A stretch of DNA of 64,000 nucleotides from Microbacterium profundi (GTDB lineage Bacteria > Actinomycetota > Actinomycetes > Actinomycetales > Microbacteriaceae), in contig NZ_JPSY01000004.1 of the NCBI RefSeq assembly GCF_000763375.1, forward strand, positions 124,001-188,000, read 5' to 3'. Position numbers and translations under genes: made by a program. Shown piece after piece: positions 1 to 7,975 of this stretch. Position 1 is the stretch's first letter. Each line of letters opens with the position of its first letter. The notes under the pieces were generated by a model. It had not been told where the DNA came from. It made no database searches and was given only the letters and a program-made list of their open reading frames with translations.

Positions 1-321
1 CTCGGCCGACCCGAACGGTATGCCGAGAGCCCGCGCGAGGTCGTTGCCGGTGCCGGCCGGTACCAGCACGAGCGGAATCCCGGTGCCGACGAGCACGTCC
101 AGGACGATGGCCAGAGTGCCGTCGCCGCCGACGATGACGAGGACGTCCGGCCGCGTGGCGACGGCCTCGCTCGCGAAGAGACGGGTCTCGGCCGTCGATG
201 AGCCGGTGCGCACGGTCACGCGGACGTCGAGTTCACGCAGACGGGCGATGGCAGCGTCGCGGGCCGAGGCGCCCCTGCCACGCCCCGCCTCGGGATTGGC
301 GAGAACGAAGACGTGCTTCAC
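1..321 (-). CDS. Diacylglycerol kinase-family lipid kinase (partial, C-terminus outside window)
   Basis: The leftward frame begins at a GTG (319-321) with an AGAGGAG ribosome site 5 nt upstream and runs off the left edge; 107 residues are visible. It shows the DAGK catalytic signature: nucleotide-binding GGDGT at residues 65-69 and PAGTGNDLAR at 88-97. Members phosphorylate diacylglycerol or related lipids, or sphingoid bases. The gene starts 1 nt after the stop of the flavoprotein at 323-1951, so the two are almost certainly cotranscribed. The pairing resembles M. tuberculosis Rv2251-Rv2252 (from memory), where Rv2252 is a lipid kinase linked to phospholipid/PIM synthesis. The substrate cannot be read from the sequence. 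Confidence 0.88.
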   Translation of the reverse strand, partial: MKHVFVLANPEAGRGRGASARDAAIARLRELDVRVTVRTGSSTAETRLFASEAVATRPDVLVIVGGDGTLAIVLDVLVGTGIPLVLVPAGTGNDLARALGIPFGSAE

Positions 322-322
322 G

Positions 323-1951
323 TCAGCTCCTCTTGTCCGAGGCGGGCGTCGGCAGCAGCGCGCCGGGGTTCATGATCCCGGACGGGTCGAGCTCGTCCTT
401 CACGGCGCGCAGCATCCGGATGCCGCCGTCACCGACCTCACGTGCGAACCAGGGCGCGTGGTCCCTGCCCACGCCGTGGTGGTGACTGATCGTGCCGCTG
501 TGGGCGAGGATCGCGTCGTTCACACGTGATTTGATCAGAGCCCATTGTTCGAGCACGTCGCCGCGCAGATTGCCGATGATCGTGAAGTACAGCGCCGCGC
601 CGGTGGGGTAGATGTGGGAGATGTGGCACATGACGAGTGACTTCGAGTCCTGTGCGGCGAAGCCGGAACGGATGGCTTCGGTGACAGCGGCCTTCAGCCC
701 GGGGAGATCGGCCCAGGTCGTCGCAGTCTCCAGCGTCTCGCAGAAGGCGCCATGATCGAGCAGCGCGTCGCGCAGGTAGGGGGCACCGAACCGTCCGCGA
801 GCCCATTCCTCCGCCGGCGCGGGACCGGTCGAGCGTCCGCCGGCCTCGGTGAGCACCCGTGCCGTGAGCTCCTGACGCGCGGCGACGACCGCAGCGTCGC
901 CTTCGAAGACGGTGATCGCGCCGCATCCCTTCGACAGCGCCTTGCCGACGCGGCCGTGCTGCGCGAGTCCGATACCGGTCTCGGCCTCATCCGACAGACG
1001 GATGACAGTGGGCCCTGTGCCGAGCTGCGCGACGCGGCGGAGCGCATCTGTGCCGGTCGCGAAATCGGGGAACGTCCATCCCTCGTATCGGCGCGCTTCG
1101 GGCAGCCGATGCACGCGGACGGTCAACTCGGTGATGACGCCGAGCGTGCCCTCCGCTCCGAGGAAGAGGCGCATCAGGTCGGGGCCGGCCGCGGATCCGG
1201 GCGATCCGCCGAGGCTGACCTCACCGGTCGGCGTCGCGACGCGCAGCGCGGTGACCATCGCGTCGAAGCGACCGTTGCCGGCGGAGTTCTGGCCGGACGA
1301 GCGGGCCGACGCGAAGCCGCCGAGGGTCGCGTAGAGGAAGCTCTGCGGAAAATGCCCGAGTTCGAACCCGTGCGCCGTGAGCAGACGCTCGGCCTCCGGC
1401 CCGGTCGTCCCTGCGAGGAAGCGGGCTTCACCGCTGACCTCGTCGAAGTGCAGCAGGCCGCTCAGACCTCGCAGGTCCAGGGATATGACAGCCCGGTGCG
1501 CACCGCGTTCCGGCGCGAGAGCGCCGACGACGCTCGTCCCGCCGCCGAAGGGGACGACGGCGATGTCGTGCTCTGACGCGAAGCCGAGCACCCGGACGAC
1601 TTCATCGTGATCGCGTGGCGAGACGACTGCGTCGGGGGTGGCCTGATGTGCAGTACGCAGGCGCAGGAGATCGGGCGTGGACCGGCCACCTGAATGCCGG
1701 ATGCGGCTCTCGTCATCCGTGTGGACGGCGTCCTCGCCGATCATCGCGGCCAAGCCCGACCGATCCTCGTCGGTGAGAGCGGAGGGGGCAACGATCGCGT
1801 CGGAGAGCGCGGCGGGCGGCTCAGGTCGGCGGATGCGCCCGAGGATCCTGGGAAGCAGAGCGCGCACGGCCAGCGGAAGATCCTTGGCCAGTGCCGGGTC
1901 GCCCCAGCCGTTCCAGCTCGTCGTCGAGGCCGGTGTAGTCTCCGTCGTCAT
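323..1951 (-). CDS. FAD-binding oxidase, alkyl-dihydroxyacetonephosphate synthase-like
   Basis: A 542-residue flavoprotein of the VAO/PCMH fold. The FAD pyrophosphate-binding segment is at about residues 105-145, with PFGGGTSVVG at 134-143, and the C-terminal cap ends with an HHHGVG motif at 490-495, as in alkyl-DHAP synthases (AGPS). True AGPS enzymes swap the acyl group of acyl-DHAP for a fatty alcohol to make ether lipids; glycolate- or lactate-type oxidases share the N-terminal fold, so the reaction is inferred only. It is divergent from tetR-glpD with a 20-nt spacer and is followed at once by the lipid kinase. The match of DHAP-linked chemistry with the neighbouring glycerol-3-phosphate dehydrogenase suggests a shared lipid-precursor route. 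Confidence 0.85.
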   Translation of the reverse strand: MTTETTPASTTSWNGWGDPALAKDLPLAVRALLPRILGRIRRPEPPAALSDAIVAPSALTDEDRSGLAAMIGEDAVHTDDESRIRHSGGRSTPDLLRLRTAHQATPDAVVSPRDHDEVVRVLGFASEHDIAVVPFGGGTSVVGALAPERGAHRAVISLDLRGLSGLLHFDEVSGEARFLAGTTGPEAERLLTAHGFELGHFPQSFLYATLGGFASARSSGQNSAGNGRFDAMVTALRVATPTGEVSLGGSPGSAAGPDLMRLFLGAEGTLGVITELTVRVHRLPEARRYEGWTFPDFATGTDALRRVAQLGTGPTVIRLSDEAETGIGLAQHGRVGKALSKGCGAITVFEGDAAVVAARQELTARVLTEAGGRSTGPAPAEEWARGRFGAPYLRDALLDHGAFCETLETATTWADLPGLKAAVTEAIRSGFAAQDSKSLVMCHISHIYPTGAALYFTIIGNLRGDVLEQWALIKSRVNDAILAHSGTISHHHGVGRDHAPWFAREVGDGGIRMLRAVKDELDPSGIMNPGALLPTPASDKRS

Positions 1952-1953
1952 GC

Positions 1954-1966
1954 GTTACAGTGTGAC
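1954..1966. promoter_or_regulatory. Candidate TetR operator in 20-nt divergent promoter
   Basis: An imperfect inverted repeat, GTTACA-G-TGTGAC (one mismatch between arms), fills the tiny gap between the divergent starts at 1951 and 1972. A TACAGT box (1956-1961) overlaps it and could be the rightward -10. Binding here would block both directions. Inferred from position and symmetry only. Confidence 0.5.
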
Positions 1967-1971
1967 AGATC

Positions 1972-2583
1972 ATGGAAGATCGTCAAGCGCTCGCGGTGTC
2001 AGTGAGCGAATCCACAATCCCCGTCTGGGATGAGGTCGACGCACGGCTGCTCGACGTGGCATCCGATCTCATCGCCTCTCGCGGCACCGGTGGATTCACC
2101 ATCGCGGAGCTGGCCCGTGACGCGCGAGTGAGCAGGCCGACCATCTACCGCCGGTGGGCGGGGACGGATGAGGTGGTGCGCGCTGCCCTGCTCAGGCAGA
2201 CGGTGTCGATCATCGAGAGGATGTCGTCCGATGTGCGTACCGGACACGAGCTCGTCGCAGAAGTGATGCGCTTCTCCGGGCTCTTCCGCGACGATCGGGT
2301 CTTCGGGCGGCTGCTGGATCGCGAACCGGAGGTGTTCACCCAGTACAGCCTCGAGCGGATCGGCTCGAGCCAGCGCGCCATGCTGCGCTGGCTGGAGCAT
2401 GCGATCGCACGGGGACAGGCCGACGGTACCGTGCGCGAGGGCAGCCCGGGCGACATGTCGGTGATGCTGCTGCTCATCGTGCAGTCCGCCGTTCTCTCCC
2501 GCCAAGCTGTCTCCTCGCTGATCGGCGCGTCGGAATGGCATCGTGAGCTCACTCGCGCCGTGGAGGGGTATCTGCTGCCATGA
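1972..2583 (+). CDS. TetR/AcrR-family transcriptional regulator
   Basis: 203 residues with a helix-turn-helix at about 40-65 (FTIAELARDARVSRPTIYRRW), the usual place and length for TetR. The C-terminal ligand domain is unassigned. Its stop overlaps the glycerol-3-phosphate dehydrogenase start (ATGA), so the two genes are translationally coupled. Divergence from the flavoprotein gene across 20 nt makes it the natural regulator of both transcripts. The effector may be a lipid or acyl compound, by analogy with TetR regulators of lipid genes. The ATG at 1972 has no clear ribosome site; an in-frame GTG at 1996 is an alternative start. Confidence 0.85.
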   Translation: MEDRQALAVSVSESTIPVWDEVDARLLDVASDLIASRGTGGFTIAELARDARVSRPTIYRRWAGTDEVVRAALLRQTVSIIERMSSDVRTGHELVAEVMRFSGLFRDDRVFGRLLDREPEVFTQYSLERIGSSQRAMLRWLEHAIARGQADGTVREGSPGDMSVMLLLIVQSAVLSRQAVSSLIGASEWHRELTRAVEGYLLP

Positions 2584-4181
2584 CCACCGGAAATGCAGGA
2601 GAGGCCCCCGGGGCCGGCGTCAGGGCCTCGTCGATGTTGAACACGCGCCGACGGATGCGGGAGCTGGAGACGCTCGCAGAAGGCGGTGAGATCGATCTGC
2701 TGGTGATCGGCGGCGGTGTGACCGGCGTCGGAGTGGCACTGGATGCGGCCAGCCGCGGACTCTCCGTCGTGCTCGCCGAGGCGCACGATCTCGCCTTCGG
2801 CACGAGTCGCTGGAGCTCGAAGCTCGTCCACGGCGGGCTGCGCTACCTCGCCTCAGGCGACCTGGCGGTTGCCCGGGAGAGCGCGGTCGAGCGCCACCTG
2901 CTGATGACGCGCATCGCGCCGCATCTCGTCCGGCCGCTGCCGCAGCTGCTTCCCTTCGTGGAGGGTGTCTCGTTCAGGCAGCGCACGATCGGGAGTATCG
3001 GCTTCTTGCTCGGCGACGGGCTGCGCCGCATCGCCGGGACGCCCGGTGCCGTTCTGCCTCGTCCGCATCGAGCGTCGGCGGGGGAGGCCGTCGCCATGTT
3101 CCCCGCGGTGAGTCGCAGCGGCCTGCGCGGCGGGATGGTCGCAGCCGACGGCCAGCTGATCGACGACGCACGACTCGTCACGGCGATCGCCCGTACCGCA
3201 GCCGCTCACGGTGCGACGATCCTCACCCGGACGCGCGTGACGGATGTCGGCGGAGACGGTGCCACTCTCGAGGACGCGCTCGGCGGCGGCTCGGTGCGCG
3301 TGCGCGCCAGGGTCGTCGTGAACGCCGCGGGTGTGTGGGCAGGGCAGCTCGACACCGACATCCGCCTCCGACCCAGCAGGGGAACGCACATCGTCCTCGA
3401 TGCAGCGGCGCTGGGAAATCCGACCGCCGCGCTCACCGTGCCGCACCCCGGATCGATCAGCCGTTACGTGTTCGCGCTGCCCACCCAGCTCGGACGCGTC
3501 ATCGTCGGCCTCACCGACGTCGATGCCCCCGGCCTGATTCCGGATGTGCCGTCTCCCACCGGTGACGAGATCGACTTCCTGCTTGCCACGCTGTCGCGGG
3601 CGCTCGAGCGTCCGCTGAGCCGCAGCGACGTCCGCGGCTCCTTTGCCGGGCTGCGCCCGCTCGTCGAGTCCGGTGCGGACGATTCGACTGCGGACATCTC
3701 CCGTCGCCACCGCGTCGAGGTGTCGTCGAACGGCTCTGTCAGCATCCTCGGCGGCAAGCTGACGACCTACCGCGCCATGGCGAAGGATGCCGTCGACCTC
3801 GCCTGCAGGCATGCGGGACTCGACGACCCCGGATGCCGTACCGATCGTCTTCCGCTCGTCGGAGCCCCCGGCTCGCCGGTGCCGATCGCTGACCCTGTCG
3901 CCTCGCGTCGTTCGTCGGCCACGCTCCGCTCGCGGTATGGCGCGGAGGCGGCAGCGGTTCTCGCCGCCAGCGGCTCCGGCGGCGCCGAACGCGTGGCTGA
4001 CGGTATCCAGGTCATCCGTGCGGAGGTGGCCTTCGCTGTGCGCGCGGAAGGGGCGCTCGACGCAGACGATGTCCTCGACCGCCGCACCCGTATCGGACTC
4101 GTCCCGGAGGACCGGGCGGCCGCCGCCGGCGTCGTATCCGAAGTCGTCGCCGAGACGCTGGCAGCTCTGCGACCTCAGTAG
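2580..4181 (+). CDS. glpD: FAD-dependent glycerol-3-phosphate dehydrogenase
   Basis: 533 residues. The N-terminal Rossmann motif is GGGVTG at 44-49, followed by the GlpD/GlpA hallmark of a Ser-Lys-Leu-Val-His-Gly-Gly-Leu-Arg-Tyr stretch (around 80-90) and a late LGGKLTTYR segment that closes the FAD domain. A C-terminal helical domain completes a full-length protein. It oxidises sn-glycerol-3-phosphate to dihydroxyacetone phosphate, passing electrons to the quinone pool at the membrane. It overlaps the TetR gene by 4 nt. No glpK or glpF is adjacent, so a role with the divergent DHAP-linked flavoprotein is at least as likely as simple glycerol catabolism. Confidence 0.93.
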   Translation: MTTGNAGEAPGAGVRASSMLNTRRRMRELETLAEGGEIDLLVIGGGVTGVGVALDAASRGLSVVLAEAHDLAFGTSRWSSKLVHGGLRYLASGDLAVARESAVERHLLMTRIAPHLVRPLPQLLPFVEGVSFRQRTIGSIGFLLGDGLRRIAGTPGAVLPRPHRASAGEAVAMFPAVSRSGLRGGMVAADGQLIDDARLVTAIARTAAAHGATILTRTRVTDVGGDGATLEDALGGGSVRVRARVVVNAAGVWAGQLDTDIRLRPSRGTHIVLDAAALGNPTAALTVPHPGSISRYVFALPTQLGRVIVGLTDVDAPGLIPDVPSPTGDEIDFLLATLSRALERPLSRSDVRGSFAGLRPLVESGADDSTADISRRHRVEVSSNGSVSILGGKLTTYRAMAKDAVDLACRHAGLDDPGCRTDRLPLVGAPGSPVPIADPVASRRSSATLRSRYGAEAAAVLAASGSGGAERVADGIQVIRAEVAFAVRAEGALDADDVLDRRTRIGLVPEDRAAAAGVVSEVVAETLAALRPQ

Positions 4182-4185
4182 GGAT

Positions 4186-4218
4186 TTCGACTCGCGCGCC
4201 TTCGGCGGGCTCGCTCAA
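4186..4218. repeat. Intergenic repeat family, short copy A
   Basis: The string TTCGACTCGC followed by a GGCTCGCTCAA-type end matches the left arm of the larger copy at 7701-7966 and, inverted, the copy at 52589-52650. It lies between convergent genes glpD and lpdA, directly before a terminator hairpin. Confidence 0.7.
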
Positions 4219-4230
4219 TCTTGAGCCGAA

Positions 4231-4265
4231 GGGGACTCAACGCTGCTTCGCAGCATTGAGTCCCC
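4231..4265. terminator. Bidirectional terminator hairpin between glpD and lpdA
   Basis: Arms GGGGACTCAA and TTGAGTCCCC pair perfectly. Inside, one mismatch is followed by GCTGC-TTC-GCAGC. It sits between two converging genes and can end both transcripts. Confidence 0.75.
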
Positions 4266-4270
4266 TCGAC

Positions 4271-5668
4271 TCAAAAGTTGATCATGTGACCTGCGAGGCC
4301 GTGGAAGCCCTCCTGCAGCGCCTCCGACAGCGTCGGGTGCGTGTGCACGTTGCGCGCCAGCTCGAGAGCCGTGAGGTCCCACTTCTGCGCGAGCGTCAGC
4401 TCGGGGAGAAGCTCGGAGACGTCGGGGCCGATCATGTGCGCGCCGATGAGCTCGAGGTGCTCGGCATCCGCGATCAGCTTGACGAAGCCGACCGGCTCGC
4501 CGAGACCGTGCGCCTTGCCGTTCGCCATGAAGGGGAACGTCGAGACCTTGATCTCGCGGCCCTCGTCCTTGGCCTGCTGCTCGGTGAGGCCGAACGAGGC
4601 GACCTGCGGCGAGCAGAACGTCGCGCGCGGCATCATGCGGTAATCGCCCAGCGTCTGCGTCTCGGCTCCGCCGATGGTCTCGGCTGCGACGACGCCCTGC
4701 GCCTCGGCGACGTGCGCGAGCTGCAGCTTCATCGTGACGTCGCCGATGGCGTAGATGCCGTCGACGTTCGTCTTCATGTGGTCATCGATGTCGATCGCGC
4801 CGCGCTCGGTGAGCTTCACGCCGGTCGCCTCGAGTCCGAAGCCCTCGACGTTCGGCGCGAAGCCGACCGACATCAGCACCTTGGCGGCCTCGATCGATGC
4901 CTGCTGGCCGTCCTTGCCCGTGTAGGTGACCGTGACGGACGAGCCGTTGTCGACGACCTTCTCGACCTTGGTGGAGGTGAGGATGTCGACGCCGTAGTTC
5001 TTGTACTGCTTCGTGATCTCCTTCGACACGTCGGCATCCTCATTGGGGAGGGCGCGGTCGAGGAACTCGATGATCGTGACCTTGACGCCGTAGTTCGTCA
5101 GGACGTATGCGAACTCCATGCCGATGGCACCGGCGCCGACGATGACGATCGACTCTGGAAGCTCGCGGGTGAGGATCTGCTCCTCGAAGGTGACGACGTT
5201 CTCGCTGAGCTCGACACCAGGCAGCAGACGGACCTTGGAACCCGTAGCGATGATGACGTTGTCGAACGTGACCTCTTCGACGTCACCGTCGGCCTTGGCG
5301 ACCGAAATAGCCTTCGGGCCGGTGAAGGTTCCGCGACCGTCGTACTCGGTCACCTTGTTCTTCTTCATCAGGAAGTGGATGCCCTTGACCCGGCCGTTGG
5401 CGACCTCGCGCGAGCGATCGAACGCCTTGCCGAAGTCGATCGTGAACTCACCGGAGATGCCGAAGAATTCGGCCTTGTGGTTCAGGGTGTGGGCGAGTTC
5501 TGCATTCTTCAGAAGCGCCTTGGAAGGGATGCAGCCGACGTTCAGGCAGATCCCACCCCAGTACTTCTCTTCGATGATCGCGGTCTTCAGACCGAGCTGT
5601 GCGCTGCGGACTGCGGCGACATACCCGCCGGGGCCCGCGCCGAGGATGACGACGTCGAAATGTGGCAT
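4271..5668 (-). CDS. lpdA: Dihydrolipoyl dehydrogenase (E3)
   Basis: 465 residues from the ATG at 5668. FAD motif GAGPGG at 10-15 and redox disulfide CLNVGC with C41 and C46 mark a class I pyridine nucleotide disulfide oxidoreductase. A second Rossmann motif ([10 protein letters not shown]) and the C-terminal His-Glu dyad region ([10 protein letters not shown]) complete the family pattern. It reoxidises lipoamide of pyruvate/2-oxoglutarate dehydrogenase with NAD+. A TTG at 5674 gives a start two residues longer, but a TAGGCT box lies exactly 6 nt before the ATG, pointing to a leaderless transcript from 5668. GarA, a regulator of 2-oxoglutarate dehydrogenase, is encoded divergently next door. 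Confidence 0.95.
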   Translation of the reverse strand: MPHFDVVILGAGPGGYVAAVRSAQLGLKTAIIEEKYWGGICLNVGCIPSKALLKNAELAHTLNHKAEFFGISGEFTIDFGKAFDRSREVANGRVKGIHFLMKKNKVTEYDGRGTFTGPKAISVAKADGDVEEVTFDNVIIATGSKVRLLPGVELSENVVTFEEQILTRELPESIVIVGAGAIGMEFAYVLTNYGVKVTIIEFLDRALPNEDADVSKEITKQYKNYGVDILTSTKVEKVVDNGSSVTVTYTGKDGQQASIEAAKVLMSVGFAPNVEGFGLEATGVKLTERGAIDIDDHMKTNVDGIYAIGDVTMKLQLAHVAEAQGVVAAETIGGAETQTLGDYRMMPRATFCSPQVASFGLTEQQAKDEGREIKVSTFPFMANGKAHGLGEPVGFVKLIADAEHLELIGAHMIGPDVSELLPELTLAQKWDLTALELARNVHTHPTLSEALQEGFHGLAGHMINF

Positions 5669-5849
5669 GTCCAAAGCCTATCGCTCCGCAGGGTCGTCGG
5701 AACCGGCCGGGGGCGTAGATCCCCGCTGAGGTCGGAGCGATCGGGGCGGGATCGTCGAACTGTGAGGGTGCGTACAGTCTCAGCATAGGAAACGTCGATG
5801 TGCGGGCGCTGTCTCGTACAGACCCTCCCGGCGGCGGCGCGGGATCAGT

Positions 5850-5855
5850 TAGTCT
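5850..5855 (+). promoter_or_regulatory. -10 box (TAGTCT) for the garA operon
   Basis: A TAGTCT hexamer lies 20 nt before the GTG of the FHA gene, giving a short leader that holds the GAGGAGG ribosome site. No convincing -35 is visible. Confidence 0.45.
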
Positions 5856-5875
5856 GGACAGCGAGGAGGGCAACC

Positions 5876-6361
5876 GTGACAGACAACAACAGCCGATCGG
5901 CAGGCGACGCAGCCATTCACCGCGACGGCGAGCAGAGGCACGACGCCACACAGACATTCGGACACGACTCCGACCTGTCCTTCGTGCCCTTCGGCGCAGA
6001 GCTCACCGATGTCGAGCAGGCAGCGATCGGCGCGCTTCCTGCCGGGTCAGCATTGCTGCTGGTCCGCTCTGGCGCGCTGGCAGGTGCTCGCTACCTCCTC
6101 GACACCGATGTCACCACGATCGGGCGTCACCCTGAGGCCGACATCTTCTTCGACGATGTCACCGTCTCACGCCGTCACGCGGAGATCACCCGGTCAGGCA
6201 GCCAGTTCGAGATCATCGATCAGCGTTCGCTCAACGGCACATACGTCAACGGTGAGCGCGTCGACCGCAGCACGCTCGCGAACGGCTATGAGCTGCGCGT
6301 CGGCAAGTTCCGACTGAACTTCTTCGCCTCGACCGCCGACCTCCCGGCGGCGAACGACTGA
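5876..6361 (+). CDS. garA: FHA-domain protein, GarA/OdhI-like
   Basis: 161 residues from a GTG preceded by GAGGAGG; a longer frame from 5798 lacks a ribosome site. The FHA domain spans about 60-150 with GRH at 83-85, SRRH at 98-101 and N120-G121. The N-terminal tail carries Thr-Gln-Thr-Phe at 25-28, where GarA and OdhI carry the threonines phosphorylated by PknB/PknG. In the known family the unphosphorylated protein inhibits 2-oxoglutarate dehydrogenase and regulates glutamate metabolism. The order FHA-MerR-MerR matches garA-Rv1828-Rv1830 of mycobacteria, minus the nuclease gene between. It overlaps the next gene by one base (TGATG). Confidence 0.88.
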   Translation: MTDNNSRSAGDAAIHRDGEQRHDATQTFGHDSDLSFVPFGAELTDVEQAAIGALPAGSALLLVRSGALAGARYLLDTDVTTIGRHPEADIFFDDVTVSRRHAEITRSGSQFEIIDQRSLNGTYVNGERVDRSTLANGYELRVGKFRLNFFASTADLPAAND

Positions 6362-7050
6362 TGGTGGCACTTCACGCCCGCGATCGCTCTGCGTCCGCGG
6401 GTCTTCTGAGTATCGGTCAGGTACTCGCCCGCCTCACGCCCGAGTTCCCCGATCTCTCCTCCAGCAAGCTGCGCTTCCTCGAGGTGCAGGGCATCGTCAG
6501 CCCGTCGCGCACAGAGTCGGGCTATCGCAAGTTCTCGCAGGCGGACATCGATCGACTCCGGCTCGGACTCACACTGCAGCGCGACCACTACCTGCCGTTG
6601 AGCGTGATCCGCGAGCAGCTGGATGAGGCAGAGGCAAGCGGCGACGCGGCGACGGCGTTCACGCCGCCGCCGTCCATCACCCCTGCGCCCCGGCGCTACC
6701 GACGCGATGAGTTGCTCTCGGCAGCCGGCGCAGGACCTCAGATCCTGAACGACGCCATCAGCACCGGCATTATCGTGGCGGCGGAGAACTACCCGGAGGC
6801 GACGGTCACCCTGCTGCGCAGTCTCGTCGCGCTCGACCGCCACGGAATCGAACCGCGGCACCTGCGCACCCTGCGCCAGAGCGCGGAGCGCGAGGTCTCG
6901 CTGATCGAATCCGCGATGTCGGCACTCCTTCGGCGAACGGATGCCACCTCCCGCGGAAAAGCGCGTGAGATGGCTCCGGAACTGGCCACGAAGATCGACG
7001 AAGTGCGTTCGCTCTTCGTCAAGGAAGCGCTCACCCGAGTGCTTTCGTAA
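6361..7050 (+). CDS. ftsR: MerR-family regulator, FtsR-like
   Basis: 229 residues. A winged helix-turn-helix of MerR type is at about 16-80 (SIGQVLARLTPEFPDLSSSK, then SGYRKFSQADIDRL), followed by a C-terminal region of unknown ligand. Position directly after garA and the sequence pattern fit Rv1828/FtsR, reported in Corynebacterium glutamicum as an activator of ftsZ. Translation is coupled to garA by the TGATG overlap. The window also contains ftsZ, whose leader has an inverted repeat suited to a MerR dimer (37092-37116), so both regulator and likely target are present. Confidence 0.85.
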   Translation: MVALHARDRSASAGLLSIGQVLARLTPEFPDLSSSKLRFLEVQGIVSPSRTESGYRKFSQADIDRLRLGLTLQRDHYLPLSVIREQLDEAEASGDAATAFTPPPSITPAPRRYRRDELLSAAGAGPQILNDAISTGIIVAAENYPEATVTLLRSLVALDRHGIEPRHLRTLRQSAEREVSLIESAMSALLRRTDATSRGKAREMAPELATKIDEVRSLFVKEALTRVLS

Positions 7051-7150
7051 CGAACTGGTTGCGACACACCTTCGCCGATGGGCGGATGTCATTGCCGGCG
7101 CCGGGGCACTGCTCTAGCGTTGAGACAAATGCTTCAGGGAGGAATTCAGT

Positions 7151-7696
7151 ATGAATGCGGATGAGCGTGCAGGCGACCCGCAGTTCGTGACGGAACTCCT
7201 CTTCACGGACGGTCTGCCCGCGATGGACGACGAGGTCGGCTACCGCGGTGCGGTCGCGGCCCGTGCAGCCGGCATCACCTACCGTCAACTCGACTACTGG
7301 GCGCGCACCGAGCTCGTCGAGCCCACCGTTCGCGGCGCCAGCGGCTCCGGCTCGCAGCGCATGTACGGCTTCCGCGACATCCTCGTGCTCAAGCTCGTGA
7401 AGCGTCTGCTCGACACCGGCATCTCCTTGCAGCAGATCCGCATCGCGGTCGAGCAGCTGCGTGCCGCCGGCATCCGTGATCTCGCCGGAACCACGCTCAT
7501 GAGCGACGGCGCATCCGTCTACCTCTGCACGTCGAACGATGAGGTCATCGACCTCGTCAGCCGGGGTCAGGGCGTGTTCGGCATCGCCGTGGGCAAAGTC
7601 CTGCGCGAGGTCGAGTCGACGCTCGTCGAGTTCGACCCCACTGCTCCCGACCCCGTCGACGAGCTGTCTGCCCGTCGGTCCAAGCGCACGGCCTGA
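7151..7696 (+). CDS. MerR-family regulator, Rv1830 (McdR/ResR)-like
   Basis: 181 residues. The MerR winged helix covers about 30-105, including AGITYRQLDYWARTELVEP and a RMYGFRDILVLKLVKRLLD stretch. The C-terminal half is short with no obvious cofactor motif. The start ATG has AGGGAGG 8 nt upstream. It follows ftsR after 100 nt, in the order seen around Rv1827-Rv1830, where the last gene affects growth and division timing. The bifunctional nuclease gene usually between the two MerR genes in mycobacteria is absent. The gene ends against the large repeat element at 7701. Confidence 0.83.
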   Translation: MNADERAGDPQFVTELLFTDGLPAMDDEVGYRGAVAARAAGITYRQLDYWARTELVEPTVRGASGSGSQRMYGFRDILVLKLVKRLLDTGISLQQIRIAVEQLRAAGIRDLAGTTLMSDGASVYLCTSNDEVIDLVSRGQGVFGIAVGKVLREVESTLVEFDPTAPDPVDELSARRSKRTA

Positions 7697-7700
7697 GAAG

Positions 7701-7966
7701 GCTTCGACTCGCCTGCGGCTCGCTCAACCCGTTTCGTCTCCTCGCTTCGCTCGTCGCTCAACGCCCCGCCGAGGTGACCTTCTGTCAGGCCGGCGAGCTC
7801 GTCGCTCAACGCCCCGCCGAGGTGACATTCTGTCAGGCCGGCGACCTCGTCGCTCAACGCCCCGCCGAGGTGACGTTCTGGTCAGGCCGGCGCAGCCACT
7901 GCGGGTCGTTGAGCGAGCGGAGCGAGACGAAACGGGGTGAGCGAGGAGCGCAGCGACGAGTCGAAG
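7701..7966. repeat. Composite repeat element: inverted arms with three 48-bp tandem units
   Basis: Left arm 7701-7762 and right arm 7907-7966 are inverted copies of one sequence (right arm begins CGTTGAGCGAGCGGAGCGAG and ends in GACGAGTCGAAGC). Between them are three tandem units starting at 7753, 7801 and 7849, each 48 bp. The element exactly fills the gap between two converging genes. Open frames through it are repeat artefacts. A single arm recurs at 52589-52650 and a short version at 4186-4218. Confidence 0.85.
7753..7896. repeat. Three tandem 48-bp repeats
   Basis: Units start at 7753, 7801 and 7849, each opening with GTCGCTCAACGCCCCGCCGA and continuing with GGTGAC, then TTCTG, GTCAGGCCGGCG. 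Units 1 and 2 differ at a few positions; unit 3 has one extra G in TTCTGGTCAGG and diverges at its end. Confidence 0.85.
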
Positions 7967-7975
7967 CGACGGCTC

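Noticed and set aside
4256..5788. 510-codon plus-strand frame across lpdA
   Set aside because: Antisense shadow; the lpdA reading on the other strand has intact FAD and disulfide motifs.
7753..7896. 48-bp repeats as a CRISPR array
   Set aside because: Units are directly adjacent with no unique spacers, and no cas gene is present.
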